Source: Scleropages formosus (taxonomy: Eukaryota > Chordata > Actinopteri > Osteoglossiformes > Osteoglossidae). From it: a DNA stretch of 64,000 bases. Below, one piece after another: positions 33,863 to 45,300 of this stretch. The stretch lies in assembly GCF_900964775.1 (NCBI RefSeq), contig NC_041815.1, positions 13,171,443-13,235,442 on the forward strand. Direction: 5' to 3'. Numbering within the stretch: position 1 is the first letter of the stretch; each line of letters opens with the position of its first letter. The notes beneath the pieces were generated by a model. The model had not been told where the DNA came from. It saw only the letters and a program-made list of their open reading frames with translations, and ran no database searches. Position numbers and translations under genes: made by a program.

Positions 33863-35255
33863 CCCCCCCCGGCAGATTTAGTTAAACCAAAAGAGCCCTT
33901 TCACGTGAACCTGCAAAAAATAAAAAAAAAAAACTTTCCCCAAGCAGTCCTCTCCAACAGTTTTCAGACCAGCTACTTTAATGTCCTTCATGAAGTTCAC
34001 TCAAGAGGCTGCAACTGATTTTCATTAATAATTATAAGGCAGGGGATTTGAAGAGCTTTCCATCAATGCAACTTCATCTCTGCCCGTGTGGTGCCTCACA
34101 CCAACTCAAACTTTGGAGAATAGCATCGGCTAGATGAATTCATTTAAAGACCTGCTTAAGTTATGTAATTTTTTTTGCAGCTACAAGTGTACTTTGTAAG
34201 GCTTATTGTAATATGTATATGGACTTTGAAATACATTAAGATTAAAACAAGTATAAAGTAGATGAAAATAAAAACACATTATCTCTGGTTTTGTTTAATG
34301 CTGACTGTTGAGAGAATCATCTTACGAAGAGGCTGTTTTTTTGTCTCATTATTGATTGACGTGTGGAGCAAGTCCTAGATTCCTATTTTATTTTGGTTTG
34401 TTTTATTGACATCAACTAGCTAGCATTGTAACCACTGGTGACATTTGTTACACAACAAAAATGTATAGAAGAAAATGAAGGGGAAAGTGAAGAAAATACA
34501 ACTGAAAGAGGTAAACTGGGAAATATTTATATCTTTGGAAATTTGCCACTTGTTGTAACAATTGGCAGCAGTTTTACATAGTAAAATCTCTTTGGTATTA
34601 GTCTGTACACAACTCTTATGACACGGTTAAAAGGCATAAGGTTACTCCAAACCGAGTGCAGTTACAGTAGCATGAAAAGAATAACCTGATCTGTGTTTCG
34701 ATGTAAATTGTCCTGATTTCCTGGGTTGTTTCCTTCTTCCCAAGTCAGCACTGTCTTTAACAAGTGTTCCCTGATTAATGTATAAGGGTTTTGGAAAATT
34801 AGGCTCAGGTGTTTTGATGGAAGTAGTTTTCTGCCCTCAAGGATTGCCCATGAGTGTTGTTTCTCCTTCTGCTAGTCATTTAAAAGTTGCAGCCTAATTG
34901 TGTTAACAGTGGTGCAAGAAGTGATTAGGACACATCCTTGTTTATCACTGATCCTCATTACCTACAGTATCTGTTGTGTGCTGTGCATTGAGTCCCTAAG
35001 ATTTCCCTTTTTTTTTTTACCTGTGGTAGTCCCTAGAAGAGGGGTTTCAGACAGAAACACAGGACCATCGTCCTATTTATCGGCTGGGAAGAGTTTTGCT
35101 CTCAGAAAGGCCCTGCATGCCTAGAAGTTGAGCAATGATTTCAGATTTCATTTCTATATTATACATTAAAATAAACTGGCATTTTTAAGTTTACAGGATG
35201 GGCTTTGAACAAGTACTTAAATCTAGCTCAAAATATATTTGTGTTGTAAAAAAAA
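33863..35255. other. Non-coding unit 4 sequence, no gene seen
   Basis: No plausible gene. 34250-34735 is alignable to unit 5 at 50625-51075, and 34740-35225 to unit 1 at 4820-5290. Confidence 0.65.
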
Positions 35256-35256
35256 A

Positions 35257-35455
35257 GGGGGTGTGGTGGTGCAGCAGGTTTGGCCAATGCCTGCTCTCTG
35301 GTGGGTCTGGGGTTCAAGACCTACTTGGGGTGCCTTGCGATGGACTGTCCCTTCCTGGGTGTGTCACTTCTCCCTTCAGCCTTACACCCTGTGTTGCCGG
35401 GTTAGGCTCTGGTTCGCCGCAACCCCATTTAGGACCAGTTGTTTCAGTCAATGTC
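35257..35455 (+). mobile_element. GC-rich SINE, diverged
   Basis: Begins GGGGGTGTGGTGGTGCAGCA, with box B-like GGGGTTCAAGACC and GGGTGCCTTGCGATGGACTG. Several CpG sites have decayed to TG or CA, so it is older than the unit-private copies. Confidence 0.85.
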
Positions 35456-36410
35456 TGGCTTATAAAAAATATCTTTTTTTCAGATTCTTTCACCAGAAGT
35501 TAATACTTTAACTTGCAAAAAAATTAGTCTTGAGATGAAACTTTTGACTTCACGAGAGACATTTCTTGTGGGGGGTCAGCTGACAAAACATAGGTGTCAT
35601 TCAGCCTTCGGCCTACAGCTGAAATTAAAGCCAAAGCCATTAAGTAATAGAATTTGTATGAATGTAAAGACACTGATTTAATGCAAGGGAATTTGTGCTC
35701 TAGTTAATTTTGTCAAGGTTTTCTAACATATGAGCACATAATAATTCACAGTAAGCATTAGAAATCATTTTACCCTTAAATTCATTTCTTTTTGTGAACA
35801 TTTGTGTTTTTTTTTTCTGTACTACAAGTTTCGAATGACCAGCTATTTTAAAAAAATTCATTCATAAATCTGACTAACTTCAGTCTCAGCTCCTACTGAA
35901 TTTTAAACTGTGCTGTAACAATGTATTCATTGTGTGATCAGTTGAAGCATTTTATAGAGAAAAGTTGCTGATGCCCAGGGATGTGTTGGTTTATATCCCA
36001 TCTGTAAAAGACTGGAATTTTAGGTTTTGTTTTAGTTTCAGTGCAATCATTTCTCTGTACCATTTGGTTTTAGTTAATATGAGCTCTGGTGTTTAGGCCA
36101 CGCTGGTAATTAGGGATATCATGTGTTGAAATTATATTGGATAGGGCTTCAACTAAAGTCAGTGTATGCACTGTAAGGAGAAGGAGGGTAAACTCCAGCC
36201 AGTATCTGTACATTGCTTGATGCCATTGATGGAAATGTGATACACAAGGTTACACTGGTACAGCATACCACAGTCAAGATGAACCTTTTCTCAAACTACT
36301 ACAGATTCTCTCTATCCAAAAACTATTTTGATGTGATTGTATGAGAGTAAACAGAGAGAGACACAGATTTACTTATTTGTGAAACCTCAATGTTTCTCAT
36401 AAAAAATTTT
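35456..36410. other. Conserved non-coding block 3' of receptor remnants
   Basis: No gene. From about 35640 this aligns closely to 5585-6370 in unit 1, including TAATTAGGGATATCATGTGT. The section 36135-36315 recurs in diverged form at 38185-38345, consistent with tandem duplication of the two receptor pseudogenes. Confidence 0.65.
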
Positions 36411-36423
36411 ATACTTTATTTGA

Positions 36424-36628
36424 GGGGGGTGCCTTGGCGCAGTGGCTTGAGCTGGGTCCTACTCTCCTGTGGGTCTGGGGTTCATGTCCCGCTTGGGGTG
36501 CCTTGTGAGGGACTGGTGTCCCATCCTGGGTGTGTCCCCTCCAGCCTTATGCCCTGTGTTGCCGGGTTAGGCTTCGGCTCCCCGTGACTTCATATGGGAC
36601 AAACGGTTCAGACAGTGTGTGTATGTGT
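36424..36628 (+). mobile_element. GC-rich SINE with 13-base target duplication
   Basis: Flanked by exact ATACTTTATTTGA at 36411-36423 and 36629-36641. The matching site in unit 1 (near 6390) has no SINE. Confidence 0.9.
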
Positions 36629-36884
36629 ATACTTTATTTGACATAGGAAACTGAAAAAGGGGGAATAAAACATAATTCCTTTTATGTTTCAGTTTCTTCT
36701 TAGTATATTTTTCAAATTAATAGCATATGGTTTTTGTTTGTACTTGTAATGTCATGCAAATATTCTGAATGCAGGCAACAAAGAAACTGAAGCTAGTATC
36801 TGCAGGGGTGGGTGGTATCAATTACAATATTTCACTGTAAAAATACAGTAGAGTAGATTAAAGTTTCACTGCTGACACATTTAT

Positions 36885-37795
36885 ATTTATCACTTTATTT
36901 GACCTCACTTTGAACATTTCTAGAATGGCATTCCTTATTTCCTTGGTCCGGACTCCATAAATAATGGGGTTTACAGTAGCAGGAAAAATTATGTACAGCA
37001 TACCTAAAAAGGTGTTAATGTCCGGTGCACTATCAATGCTGATGCTCTGTGACAGAAATGTACAAATAGAAGGACATCATAACAAGCAGGTGAGTACTGC
37101 AGGTGTGGAATGCTTTCCAGCGGTCCCTTCCGCAGCATGCAGAACAATGCTGAAAATCTGCATGTATGGGAAGGCAATGATGAGAATGTCAATGCCAACA
37201 AAAACAACAATCATTGCCAGGCCTATGCTGTCATTCTTATCCTTATTTCCACATGCCAGTCTAACAAGGGCCATATAGTCACAGTAGCTGTGCATGATGA
37301 AGTTTGACCTGCAGCATGTAAAAGAGAAGGCCAAAGCCACTAAGATGGACATGAACAAGCTGCTCCTTATCAAGTTCAGGGCTACAAATTTTATGAGCGC
37401 AGTGGTGTTCACAATTTCCACATGGCACAATGGATTGAAAATTGACACTAATCGGTCCAAGGCCATAACCAGGAGTACGGTGGACTCTGAGGAGAAAAAG
37501 AAGTGATTGAGAAACATCTGAGTTAAGGATCCTTTCATGGGAGATTTCATTCCAGATACACACACATTTTCAGAACCACTTGTCCCATACGGGGTCGCAG
37601 AGCCTACCCGGTAACACAGGGCATAAGGCCAGAGGGGGAGGGGACACACCCAGGATGGGACACCAGTCGGCCGCAAGGCACCCCAAGCGGGACTCGAACC
37701 CCAGACCCACCGGAGAGCAGGACTAGGTCCAACCCACTGCGCCACCATGCCCCCCATAGCATTCTAATTGAACAGAAAACCTAAAAGCATATTTG
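36885..37795 (-). pseudogene. OR pseudogene A of the second receptor lineage
   Basis: The minus-strand reading has, in order, LLGFLFN (37795 side), a SINE, then [20 protein letters not shown] (TM3), [13 protein letters not shown] (the DRY region), TM4-TM5 to [16 protein letters not shown], and finally NTFLGMLYIIFPATVNPII and YGVRTKEIRN (TM7). The N-terminus through TM2 is missing and the TM6 part is disrupted. A SINE (37557-37757) splits it. It belongs to the lineage whose scrap remains at 6646-6817, distinct from the intact gene at 41073. A host gene that has clearly lost function. Confidence 0.85.
37557..37757 (-). mobile_element. GC-rich SINE inside OR pseudogene A
   Basis: Reverse-oriented SINE between CATTCCA and CATTCTA (diverged target duplication). 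Pseudogene B at 38368-38829 shows the uninterrupted coding at the matching place (CATTCCAGTCAAACAG). Confidence 0.88.
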
Positions 37796-38184
37796 CGTAT
37801 AATAAAAGCGTATCTTTTATTTTTTGAATTGGTGCTGTTTGATCTGTGGAAAGGTGTTGTTCGTATTTGGTTGCCAACTTGTAATTGCTGATGAGTGATT
37901 GGCACTGAGTTTGGATTGTACGATTTGGAACGCAATTTATAGAACTGCCACTAGATGTTCATACGTTAATTACGTTCTTTGTTTTAGCGTAAATGTGATA
38001 GTAGTAGAGAAGAAGAATTTTGCCTCAGAGTATACGAGTGGAGCGACGGATGTTTTTTGGTATTTTTAATTAAGTGTAACGCTGTTATTAGAAAACCCAG
38101 TAGTCGGTCTCATCATTTGCGAACTTAAGAAGCTGCAACGGGGTTAGTGACAACAACAATTCTCAATTCCGTGTGACAGTAATT
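37796..38184. other. Non-coding, no gene seen
   Basis: Unmatched sequence between the two receptor pseudogenes. I recognise no repeat family and no coding region. Confidence 0.5.
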
Positions 38185-38367
38185 GTGTTGGATAGGGCTT
38201 CAAATAAAGTCCGTGTATGCACTGTAAAGCGAAGGAGGTTAAACTTCAGCCAGTATTGGTACAATGCTTGATGTCAGTGATGGAACTGTGATATGAGTTC
38301 ACACTGGTACAGCATACCACAGCCAAGCTGAACCTTTTGTCAAACTACTACAGATTCTCTTCTCTTC

Positions 38368-38829
38368 ACCTAAAAAGGTGTTAATGTCCGTTGCAATGTC
38401 AATGCCGATGTTATGTGACAGAAATGTAACGCTCCCTACCAGGTAGAAAGACATCATAACAAGCAAGTGAGTACTCCAGGTGTGGAATGCTTTCCAGCAG
38501 TCCTCAACTTCTGCAGTGTGCAGAACAACGCTAAAAATCCCCATAACCAGGAGGACGATGGACTCCACGGAGGAAAAGAAGTGAGTGAGAAACATCTGAG
38601 TTAAGCATCCTTCCAAGGAGATTTCATTCCAGTCAAACAGAAAACCTAAAAGCATATTTGGCACAATCACTGTAGGGACAACTATGTTCACAATGGCCAA
38701 AGATGATACATATGTAAGTACATAAGGAAATAGATGGGACTGTGGAAATTCTGACTTTTTAATCACAATCACTATTAATAAATTGCCAAACAAGGCCAGA
38801 AAATTTCTATTATATATATTGTAATACAT
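38368..38829 (-). pseudogene. OR pseudogene B with internal deletion
   Basis: The minus-strand reading has TM1 (LALFGNLLIVIVIKKSEF), TM2 with IVVPTVIVPNMLLGFLFDWN, the TM3 start GCLTQMFLTHFFSSVES, then a jump from VLLVMG directly to IFSVVLHTAE in the third intracellular loop, then TM6 to HNIGIDIATDINTFLG. The deletion removes TM3-TM5 in frame. TM7 and the C-terminus are lost, and no convincing receptor N-terminus precedes TM1. It is a tandem paralogue of pseudogene A. Confidence 0.85.
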
Positions 38830-39177
38830 ATACTCTTGTTACAATACATATATATATATAAGGCTGAAAAATTAAAGAAAATGGTAAAAAAAGCAATCGC
38901 CTGTACTTGTAGAGTTCTGGAAATCCTACAAAAATAAACCTGGTGTATGTGACAAGTTGGTTTGTTGAAGTTCTTCAGCAATGTCACTTTGGTTTCTTGA
39001 TCTGAAATGTGCTTGACAGAGAAAAATATGACACAGAGGTTTAGGGTGTAACTTTTCAGATATGTGGGGTTTGTGGGGGGATAGGGAATAAGACATGCAT
39101 AGTCATGCCTTCTCCCACCTGCCCATTGTTACACCTAGATTGAGAGTTAAACTGTATTAAACATGCTGCATAGTCCA

Positions 39178-39387
39178 CATACACACACACACATTTTCTG
39201 AACCGCTTGTCCCATAGAGGGAGCTGGAGCCTAACCCGGCAACACAGGGCGCAAGGCTGGAGGGGTAGGGGACACACCCAGGACGGGACACCAGTCTGTC
39301 GCAAGGCACCCCAAGTGAGATTCAAACCCAAGACCTACCGGAGAGCATGACCCGGTCCAACCCACTGCACCACTGCACCCCCTCTTT
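39178..39387 (-). mobile_element. GC-rich SINE with target duplication
   Basis: Reverse-oriented, flanked by CTGCATAGTCCA at 39166-39177 and 39388-39399. Confidence 0.9.
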
Positions 39388-39399
39388 CTGCATAGTCCA

Positions 39400-39871
39400 G
39401 TCCATATGAAATTGTTTTGGAAAACAATTGTTTTGGAAAGTAAAATGCCAGACTTAATTAAGACACTAGTATTCTCTTTTTCCTAATTGCAGAATGTCAG
39501 TGAATCATGCTTGTGATGAGAGGAAAGCAAATATTCCAGTGCGACTTTAAACAAGTCAATCAGCCTTTCTCTCGACAACCTTGTATAAAAGCTACAGACT
39601 TAAGCCACAAGCACACAGAGGAAAAAGAATGGTCAATTCATCTCTATAGACATGCTGCTGACAGACCTGGCCATCGCCGCACAGCATGCTTCCTAGACCA
39701 GACTGCAAATAAAAATTGTATTAATTCATGAACTTCAGTCTATGAAAGCTATGGACTTAAGTTTGTTGGCTGCTCTGTGTATTATTGATTGACTGTTTTG
39801 TTTTTTACAATATAATATTGTTATTATTTTGGTTAATCATTTGTGCAAAATAATAATCTGGTGTTGAAACC
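39400..39871. other. Unit 4 sequence, no gene seen
   Basis: The first 130 bases align to unit 1 near 6935-7035. 39540-39830 is unmatched, with no recognisable coding. Confidence 0.5.
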
Positions 39872-39882
39872 ATTATTTAACA

Positions 39883-40079
39883 CACACACACTTTCAGAAC
39901 CGCTTGTCCCGTACGGGGTCGCGGAGCCTACCCGGCAACACAGGGCGTAAGGCCGGAGGGGGAGGGACACACCCAGGACGGGACGCCAGTCCGTCGCAAG
40001 GCACCCCAAGCAGGGCTCAAACCCCAGACCCACCCGGGAGCAGGACCCTGGTCCAACCCACTGCGCCACTGCACCCCCT
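39883..40079 (-). mobile_element. GC-rich SINE with target duplication
   Basis: Reverse-oriented, flanked by exact ATTATTTAACA at 39872-39882 and 40080-40090. The body is close to the family consensus. Confidence 0.92.
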
Positions 40080-40198
40080 ATTATTTAACAGTGATGCATA
40101 AGGATGTGTTGTATTTTTTCTGTTTTGTTGAAAAAATTAAAAGTCCCCAATAATACGACAAAAATGACAAAATCTTTTTTTTTCAGGATGTATCACAG

Positions 40199-40852
40199 GT
40201 AACGGGAGAGTTTTTGCCCCAGGTGGAGGAGTTCAAGTATCTTGGGGTCTTGTTCACGAGTGAGGGAAGAAGGGAGCGTGAGATCGGCCGCAGACTGGGA
40301 GCAGCGGCAGCAGTAATGCGGTCGCTGTACCAGACGGTAGTGGTGAAGGGGGAGCTGAGCCGTAAGGTGAAGCTCTCCATTTACCAATCGATCTACGTCC
40401 CTTCCCTCACCTATGGTCATGAACTTTGTGTAATGACCGAAAGAATAAGATCGCGGATATAACCAGCCGAAATGAGTTTTCTCTGCAGGGTGTTGGGACT
40501 CACTCTCCGTGATGGGTGAGGAGTTCGGACATCCGGGAGGAGCTCAGAGTAGAGCCGCTACTCCTCAACATTGAGAGGAGCCAGTTAGGTGGTTCGGGCA
40601 TCTGATAAGGATGCCCCCGGGCCACTTCCCTTTAGAGGTATACCAGGCATGGCCAACTGGAACGAGGCCCCGAGGTCGGCCCAGGACCCACTGGAGGGAT
40701 TATATCTCACAGTTGGCCTTGGGAACGGCTGGGGATCCCCCAAGTTGAGCTGGAGGAAGTTGCGGGGGACAGGGGTGGCTGGGACTCTCTGATCTCCCTG
40801 CTGCCACCGCGATCCTTTTAGGACAAGCGGGAAAGAAGATGAGATGAAGTGA
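40199..40852 (+). mobile_element. APE-type LINE, short 5'-truncated copy
   Basis: Exact 12-base target duplication GATGTATCACAG at 40187-40198 and 40853-40864. It encodes only the C-terminal end of the RT ORF (LPQVEEFKYLGVLFTSEGRR, then LTYGHELCVMTERIRSRI). The unit 1-3 sites are empty (AGGATGTATCACAGCTTGC). It is a typical truncated product of target-primed reverse transcription. Confidence 0.92.
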
Positions 40853-41072
40853 GATGTATCACAGCTTGCTGTATTGTTTTGATCCATTGACTTCTGGAAA
40901 AAATATAATTAAATGATTTTAAGATTATTTCACCCTTGAGAGAATTTGAAGTTAAGAGTATTTAATAAGCCAACCAAATATGTGCATCTTTAAAAAGATA
41001 TTTAAAAAAAGACACAGTTAAGACACATGTTTGTAAATCCGTAATTTTTATTTAAACTGTCTTACTTCAGTG

Positions 41073-42017
41073 CTATGTGGAAGTTTTTCTACACTTCATT
41101 GCTTTTATTACTTGCTGTCTTATTTCTTTTGTCCTGATACCATAAATTATTGGATTTAAACAGGCAGGCACAAGCAAATACATTGTACTGATCGCCATAT
41201 GACTGTTTGATGACATCTCATTTTTTATTCTGTAGGAAAGAAACGATGTTAAGGCAAAAATTAAAGTCACAAACAAGACAATAATATGAGTGATGCATGT
41301 ACTGAGAGTTTTTTGACTCGATCTGCCTGATTTAAAAAGAGAGACAAATATTCTAACATAGGAAAAAGCAATAAAAAGGGCATCAGCTGCTGGGATGAAG
41401 AAAGCAGCAGATAGTCCAACAACACTGTTAACATATATGGGACCACATGCAAGGGTGACCAGTGCCATGTGTTCACAGAAGCAGTGCTTAATCTCGTTGG
41501 ACTGGCAGTATGACAAAGATCGAGCCAGACCTACTATTGCTGAAATGAAAACTGCATTTCTGAGCAAAGGTATAATTACAAATTTCAGGAATGCAGAGAT
41601 TCTCATGTGTTCATTGTAATGGAGTGGAGTGCAGATGGCGTAGAAACGATCAAGGGCCATCCACAGCAAAACAGTAGTCTGCATTGACCCAAAAAAGTGA
41701 ATGCAGAACATCTGAACCAGGCAACCCATAAGAGATATATGGCTCCAGTTGAACAGGAGATTAAAGAGCATATTTGGAACAAAGAATATTGGTATAACTA
41801 GATCAACAAAAGCCATCACACAAATCAGCAGGTACATTGGAGAATGCAAAGCCCTGTGAGATAAAATTATAAATATAATCATGGAGTTTGCAGTGACTGA
41901 CATTACAAATAAGAGGAAAAATGGGATGAAGAGAAGTTGTTTCCACTCTTTGTGTCCAGAGAAGCCACTTAGTATGAAGTCCGTGTGAGAGATATTTCTT
42001 GCTGCATATTCCGACAT
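41073..42017 (-). CDS. Olfactory receptor, intact, 314 aa, shortened tail (unit 4)
   Basis: Full seven-helix single-exon OR, the most diverged of the four array members. It keeps the N8 glycosylation site, SPMY 59-62, C99, MALDRFYAIC 120-129, SY at 219-220 and NPIIYGIRT. The loop motif is KTLSTCITH instead of KAFSTCITH. TM3 reads H107, G110, M112, T114, L117. The tail differs: one extra base relative to units 1-3, in the A-run after the KCRK codons, shifts the frame, so it ends KCRKTST eight residues earlier. The change lies after helix 8, so function is probably retained. The SINEs and LINE of unit 4 all lie outside the coding region. Confidence 0.94.
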   Translation of the reverse strand: MSEYAARNISHTDFILSGFSGHKEWKQLLFIPFFLLFVMSVTANSMIIFIILSHRALHSPMYLLICVMAFVDLVIPIFFVPNMLFNLLFNWSHISLMGCLVQMFCIHFFGSMQTTVLLWMALDRFYAICTPLHYNEHMRISAFLKFVIIPLLRNAVFISAIVGLARSLSYCQSNEIKHCFCEHMALVTLACGPIYVNSVVGLSAAFFIPAADALFIAFSYVRIFVSLFKSGRSSQKTLSTCITHIIVLFVTLIFALTSFLSYRIKNEMSSNSHMAISTMYLLVPACLNPIIYGIRTKEIRQQVIKAMKCRKTST

Positions 42018-43576
42018 CTTGCTGCACTGTGTGGCACTTTCAAAAACACCTTGAGAAAGCGAGAAAGTAAATGTTTAAATTAATTTCCAGCACTTACTTT
42101 ATTTCATGTATTGAAGAGAAGCATTTTTTTCAAAATGTAAATCATAAAGCACAAACAGCTGTACACGTTCAAATTCTAACTACAGGTATACAGCAGAACT
42201 TTCTACACTGCTTTTGAGTGTCACGTACCCAAACATCGATATACATGATACATACATATTAAGCACAATAAAGAGTAAAAAAAAATACTAATCTAATTTA
42301 TAATTATATCTTTGAAATAGCTACTGATTGATAATATTAATGATTTGGAAAAAGCAACCCAGGATTTTTTTATATATGATCTCCTAATCACTGTATATTT
42401 CATTCAAAAGAAAAAAAATCATATAAAGAGCATTATACATTTTCTTCTTCATATAGAGAGAAATTAAAAGAAGTGTTTTACGTTTGAAGTTCCACTGTTG
42501 AAAGTTGTGGGTCTTGCAGTCCAAAACCAAAGCCCTCTTCACTTTCAGGTCCCTGATACACCAACAAGTGCTACCTCCTGCTCCTTAAATCTACAGTTTT
42601 GTATTCCCTTGGTAGAGTGCTGGCTCTCTGGTTGAAGACGAGAGTAAACAAGAGTTCAACTCTCATGGACTGGCTTGGACCTGGCAGTTCTATGTGCTGG
42701 ATGACATCTTGAGTGTGAAAGAACAAGTACATGTGTTTCTCATAGTTTATTAACTACATAGTTTATTTATTTTTTTTTTTTTGGCAGACATTTAACTGAA
42801 AATACACAGAAATACATTTAACAAGAAATACCAAATTTTCACTCTGAAGTGAATTAGTACTGACTGTTTTGTACATTGACTAATTTTTTTTAATACTTCA
42901 AAAATTTTTTTAAATTTAAATTTAACATTTATTCAAATTTGTGTTAGTCAGCTATTGGTTCCTTGATTACTCTTTTATTTTTTCTCTTTGTGAAAGCAGT
43001 GCCTTCAGGATAGATTATGCAGTATCATAAGAATATGATGAGGTTATCAAAGCAAACAAGGAAGGTTGCTCCATAAAAATGGTCTTGACAGCCTTTGATT
43101 TTGGACCATTCATGAGTTGGGTCAGCGAGTGGCCAGAGGTGGAGAAAGCACAGAAGTTATGGTAGGCTGCTGGGTGCAGGTCCTTTTTTACCATTTTTGG
43201 TTGTAACCAGTAGGCTGCAGGAAGCCAATGTCTGGGGGCTGTGACAAATGTGCTAGGTCTTGAGAGAAGAGTACTGTAACTTAAGATTTCTGGATTCAAA
43301 AGTCTTTTTTTTCTGTAACTCTGAGTCTGCACAAGGTATCGGAAAGAGGAGAATGAGGACAGTGTTTAACGTCCTTGGTCTCTTGCTCCAGGGCAAGTCG
43401 CTTCTCACTGTCAAGGAAGGACTTAAAGAGGGGAGTCATGGCAACTGAATGTTTGTTTATGGTTGTTAGGTGTATGTGTTAGGGTGGCATAGTTTGCAGC
43501 ATGGTAAGCAGTTGTAGGTTTTACTGTATGTGTGCATGATATTTGGTAAAGGTAATTTGTTATCGTACATTTTGTT

Positions 43577-43787
43577 TTGGAGGGTGTAGTGGCACAGTGG
43601 GTTTAGCCAGGGCCTGCTCTCTGGTCAGTCTGGGGTTTGAGTCCCACTTGGGATGCCTTGCAACAGACTTCTGTTCTGTCCTGGGTGTATCCCCTTCCCC
43701 TCCAGCCTTGTGCCCTGTGTTGACAGTTAGGCTCTGGTTCACTGCGACCCTGCTTAGTACAAGTGGCTTCGGGCAATGTGTGTCTGT
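43577..43787 (+). mobile_element. GC-rich SINE, diverged, in unit 5
   Basis: Begins GGAGGGTGTAGTGGCACAGT. It carries GGGGTTTGAGTCCC as box B and a weak GTGTGTCTGTG tail. Not at the position of any SINE in units 1-4. Confidence 0.85.
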
Positions 43788-44496
43788 GCATATCATGCAA
43801 GCCACAAAGATAGGCAGAAACTCCTCCACAGGTCAGTCACAACTTGTGCTACTGCTTCCTACATCAGCTGAAGAGGCATGATGGCACAGACTGGAAACTA
43901 GAGAAGGGGGAGTCGAATAATCCAAGGGAGCTAGGTGTACTGTGGTGTGCGATATTAACACATAAAAATTCAGATGCAATGGAACTAACAATTCACAAAA
44001 AACTTTAATCTTTATCACAGAAGCTCCATGTAACATCAAGAAGAAATATACACAAACACCATGTCATATTGTTGTTAACAAAGAATTTCCAATGAATGAA
44101 AAGCAGAATGAATGGTCAGTGTGAATTGAGGAGAGCTTAACTGTTACAAAGCAGTAGTGAAAATAAAGTACATAGTTGATGTTTACTACAAGATCTTCAA
44201 CCTTGACAATCAGAACATGAACTGGAAGGCACTGACCAAACATGTGACTAAGGGGAGCAAATGATGATAAAGGAATAGAGAACAGGTGTGTGAACAATGA
44301 AGGAAAAAAAACCCAGGATGGCGCCCCTTGTGGAAATTCTATGTATTACCCCCAGTGGTTGTGACACTCTTCTTTATTGTGATCAAAGGCACACTTATGC
44401 TTTTAGCACTGGGACGGCAAAGATAACTGCAATTTGATGACCACCATAAAAGAAACTAACAGAAAAAAAAATTTTCACTTGGTTATTATCTAACAG

Positions 44497-44645
44497 AGAC
44501 AGCCAGTAGCATCATGGCTAGAGTTGCTGCCTTTGTATTCAGCGGTTGCTGGACTGAATCTCACCTACTGCTGTAGTACCCTTGACCAAGGTAGCCTATC
44601 TTAAATTGTTCCAGCTGTAGAAATTAATAAATAAATGAATAAACA
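44497..44645 (+). mobile_element. Second tRNA-SINE family, diverged, unit 5 first copy
   Basis: Head AGCCAGTAGCATCATGGCTA and an AAATAAATGAATAAA-type tail; orthologous to 3431-3621. Confidence 0.72.
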
Positions 44646-44860
44646 CAATAGAGCCATGAAAAGTTAACAGCCTTGCTCTGATGTTTAAAAACAGAGGCTT
44701 TCAATCATGCTAGAGGTCAAAATTCTAAGAATATTCAAAAAAACTGATTTGAATGTAAGTAACTGCTGGAAGCAGTTGCTGAAAGCTTGCAGAGTCCAGC
44801 ATGGAACCATGATGTATTTAACAAAGTAGTCTCTAATGTCAAAGTGAAACAAATGAGAAG

Positions 44861-44871
44861 ACACACGCACG

Positions 44872-44946
<75 letters not shown>
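44861..44946 (+). repeat. AC microsatellite
   Basis: ACACACGC motifs grade into a pure (AC)n run of more than 60 bases. Confidence 0.95.
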
Positions 44947-44948
<2 letters not shown>

Positions 44949-45192
44949 TCTGAAACTGGAAGGCACTGACCAAACAATGATAAAGGAATAGAGAACAGGT
45001 CTGTGAACAATGAAGTGAGCAATCAAACATAGAACACACACAAACAGCAACCTTGTGCCATCTAGTGAGGTCTCCTGACACCAAAGGCACACTGATGTTA
45101 TTTGGCAGTGTCACAGCAAAGATAACTGCAATTTGATGACCACCAAAAAAGAAACTAACAGAAAAAAAAATGTTCCCTTGGTTTTTTTTAAT

Positions 45193-45300
45193 AGAGGCAT
45201 CTGGTAGTGTAGTGGTTAGAGTTCTTGACTTTGCATACAAAGGTTGTTAGCTTGAATCTCACTGCTGTAGTTCTCTACCTTGAATTGTTCCATTTAAAAA
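45193..45300 (+). mobile_element. Second tRNA-SINE family, unit 5 duplicate, truncated
   Basis: Head GTAGTGTAGTGGTTAGAGTT is close to the consensus; the 3' part ends at about 45300 in TTTAAAAACAAAAAATCC. Confidence 0.7.

Larger units (their letters stand above)
25125..42121 (-). repeat. Tandem OR unit 4, expanded to 17 kb
   Basis: An older copy of the same unit. 25125-27895 tracks units 1-3 closely. 27896-34735 instead matches unit 5 (45380-45850 and 50620-51075), showing the ancestral middle section that units 1-3 lost. 34740-42017 again matches units 1-3 at lower identity. Gypsy, solo LTRs, LINEs and SINEs account for much of the extra length. It retains two receptor pseudogenes and one intact OR. 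Confidence 0.82.
44218..45300 (+). repeat. Local tandem duplication inside unit 5
   Basis: The stretch GAACTGGAAGGCACTGACCA, with the following AATGATAAAGGAATAGAGAAC, CAAAGATAACTGCAATTTGA and a tRNA-SINE head, occurs at 44218-44645 and again at 44953-45300. The AC microsatellite sits just before the second copy. Units 1-4 have it once. Confidence 0.75.

Noticed and set aside
37077-37757. A 226-residue minus-strand protein
   Set aside because: It is a chance fusion of an antisense SINE with OR pseudogene A, lacking TM1-TM2 and a real start.
44685-45092. Cys-rich minus-strand frames in unit 5
   Set aside because: They translate the AC microsatellite and flanking non-coding sequence.
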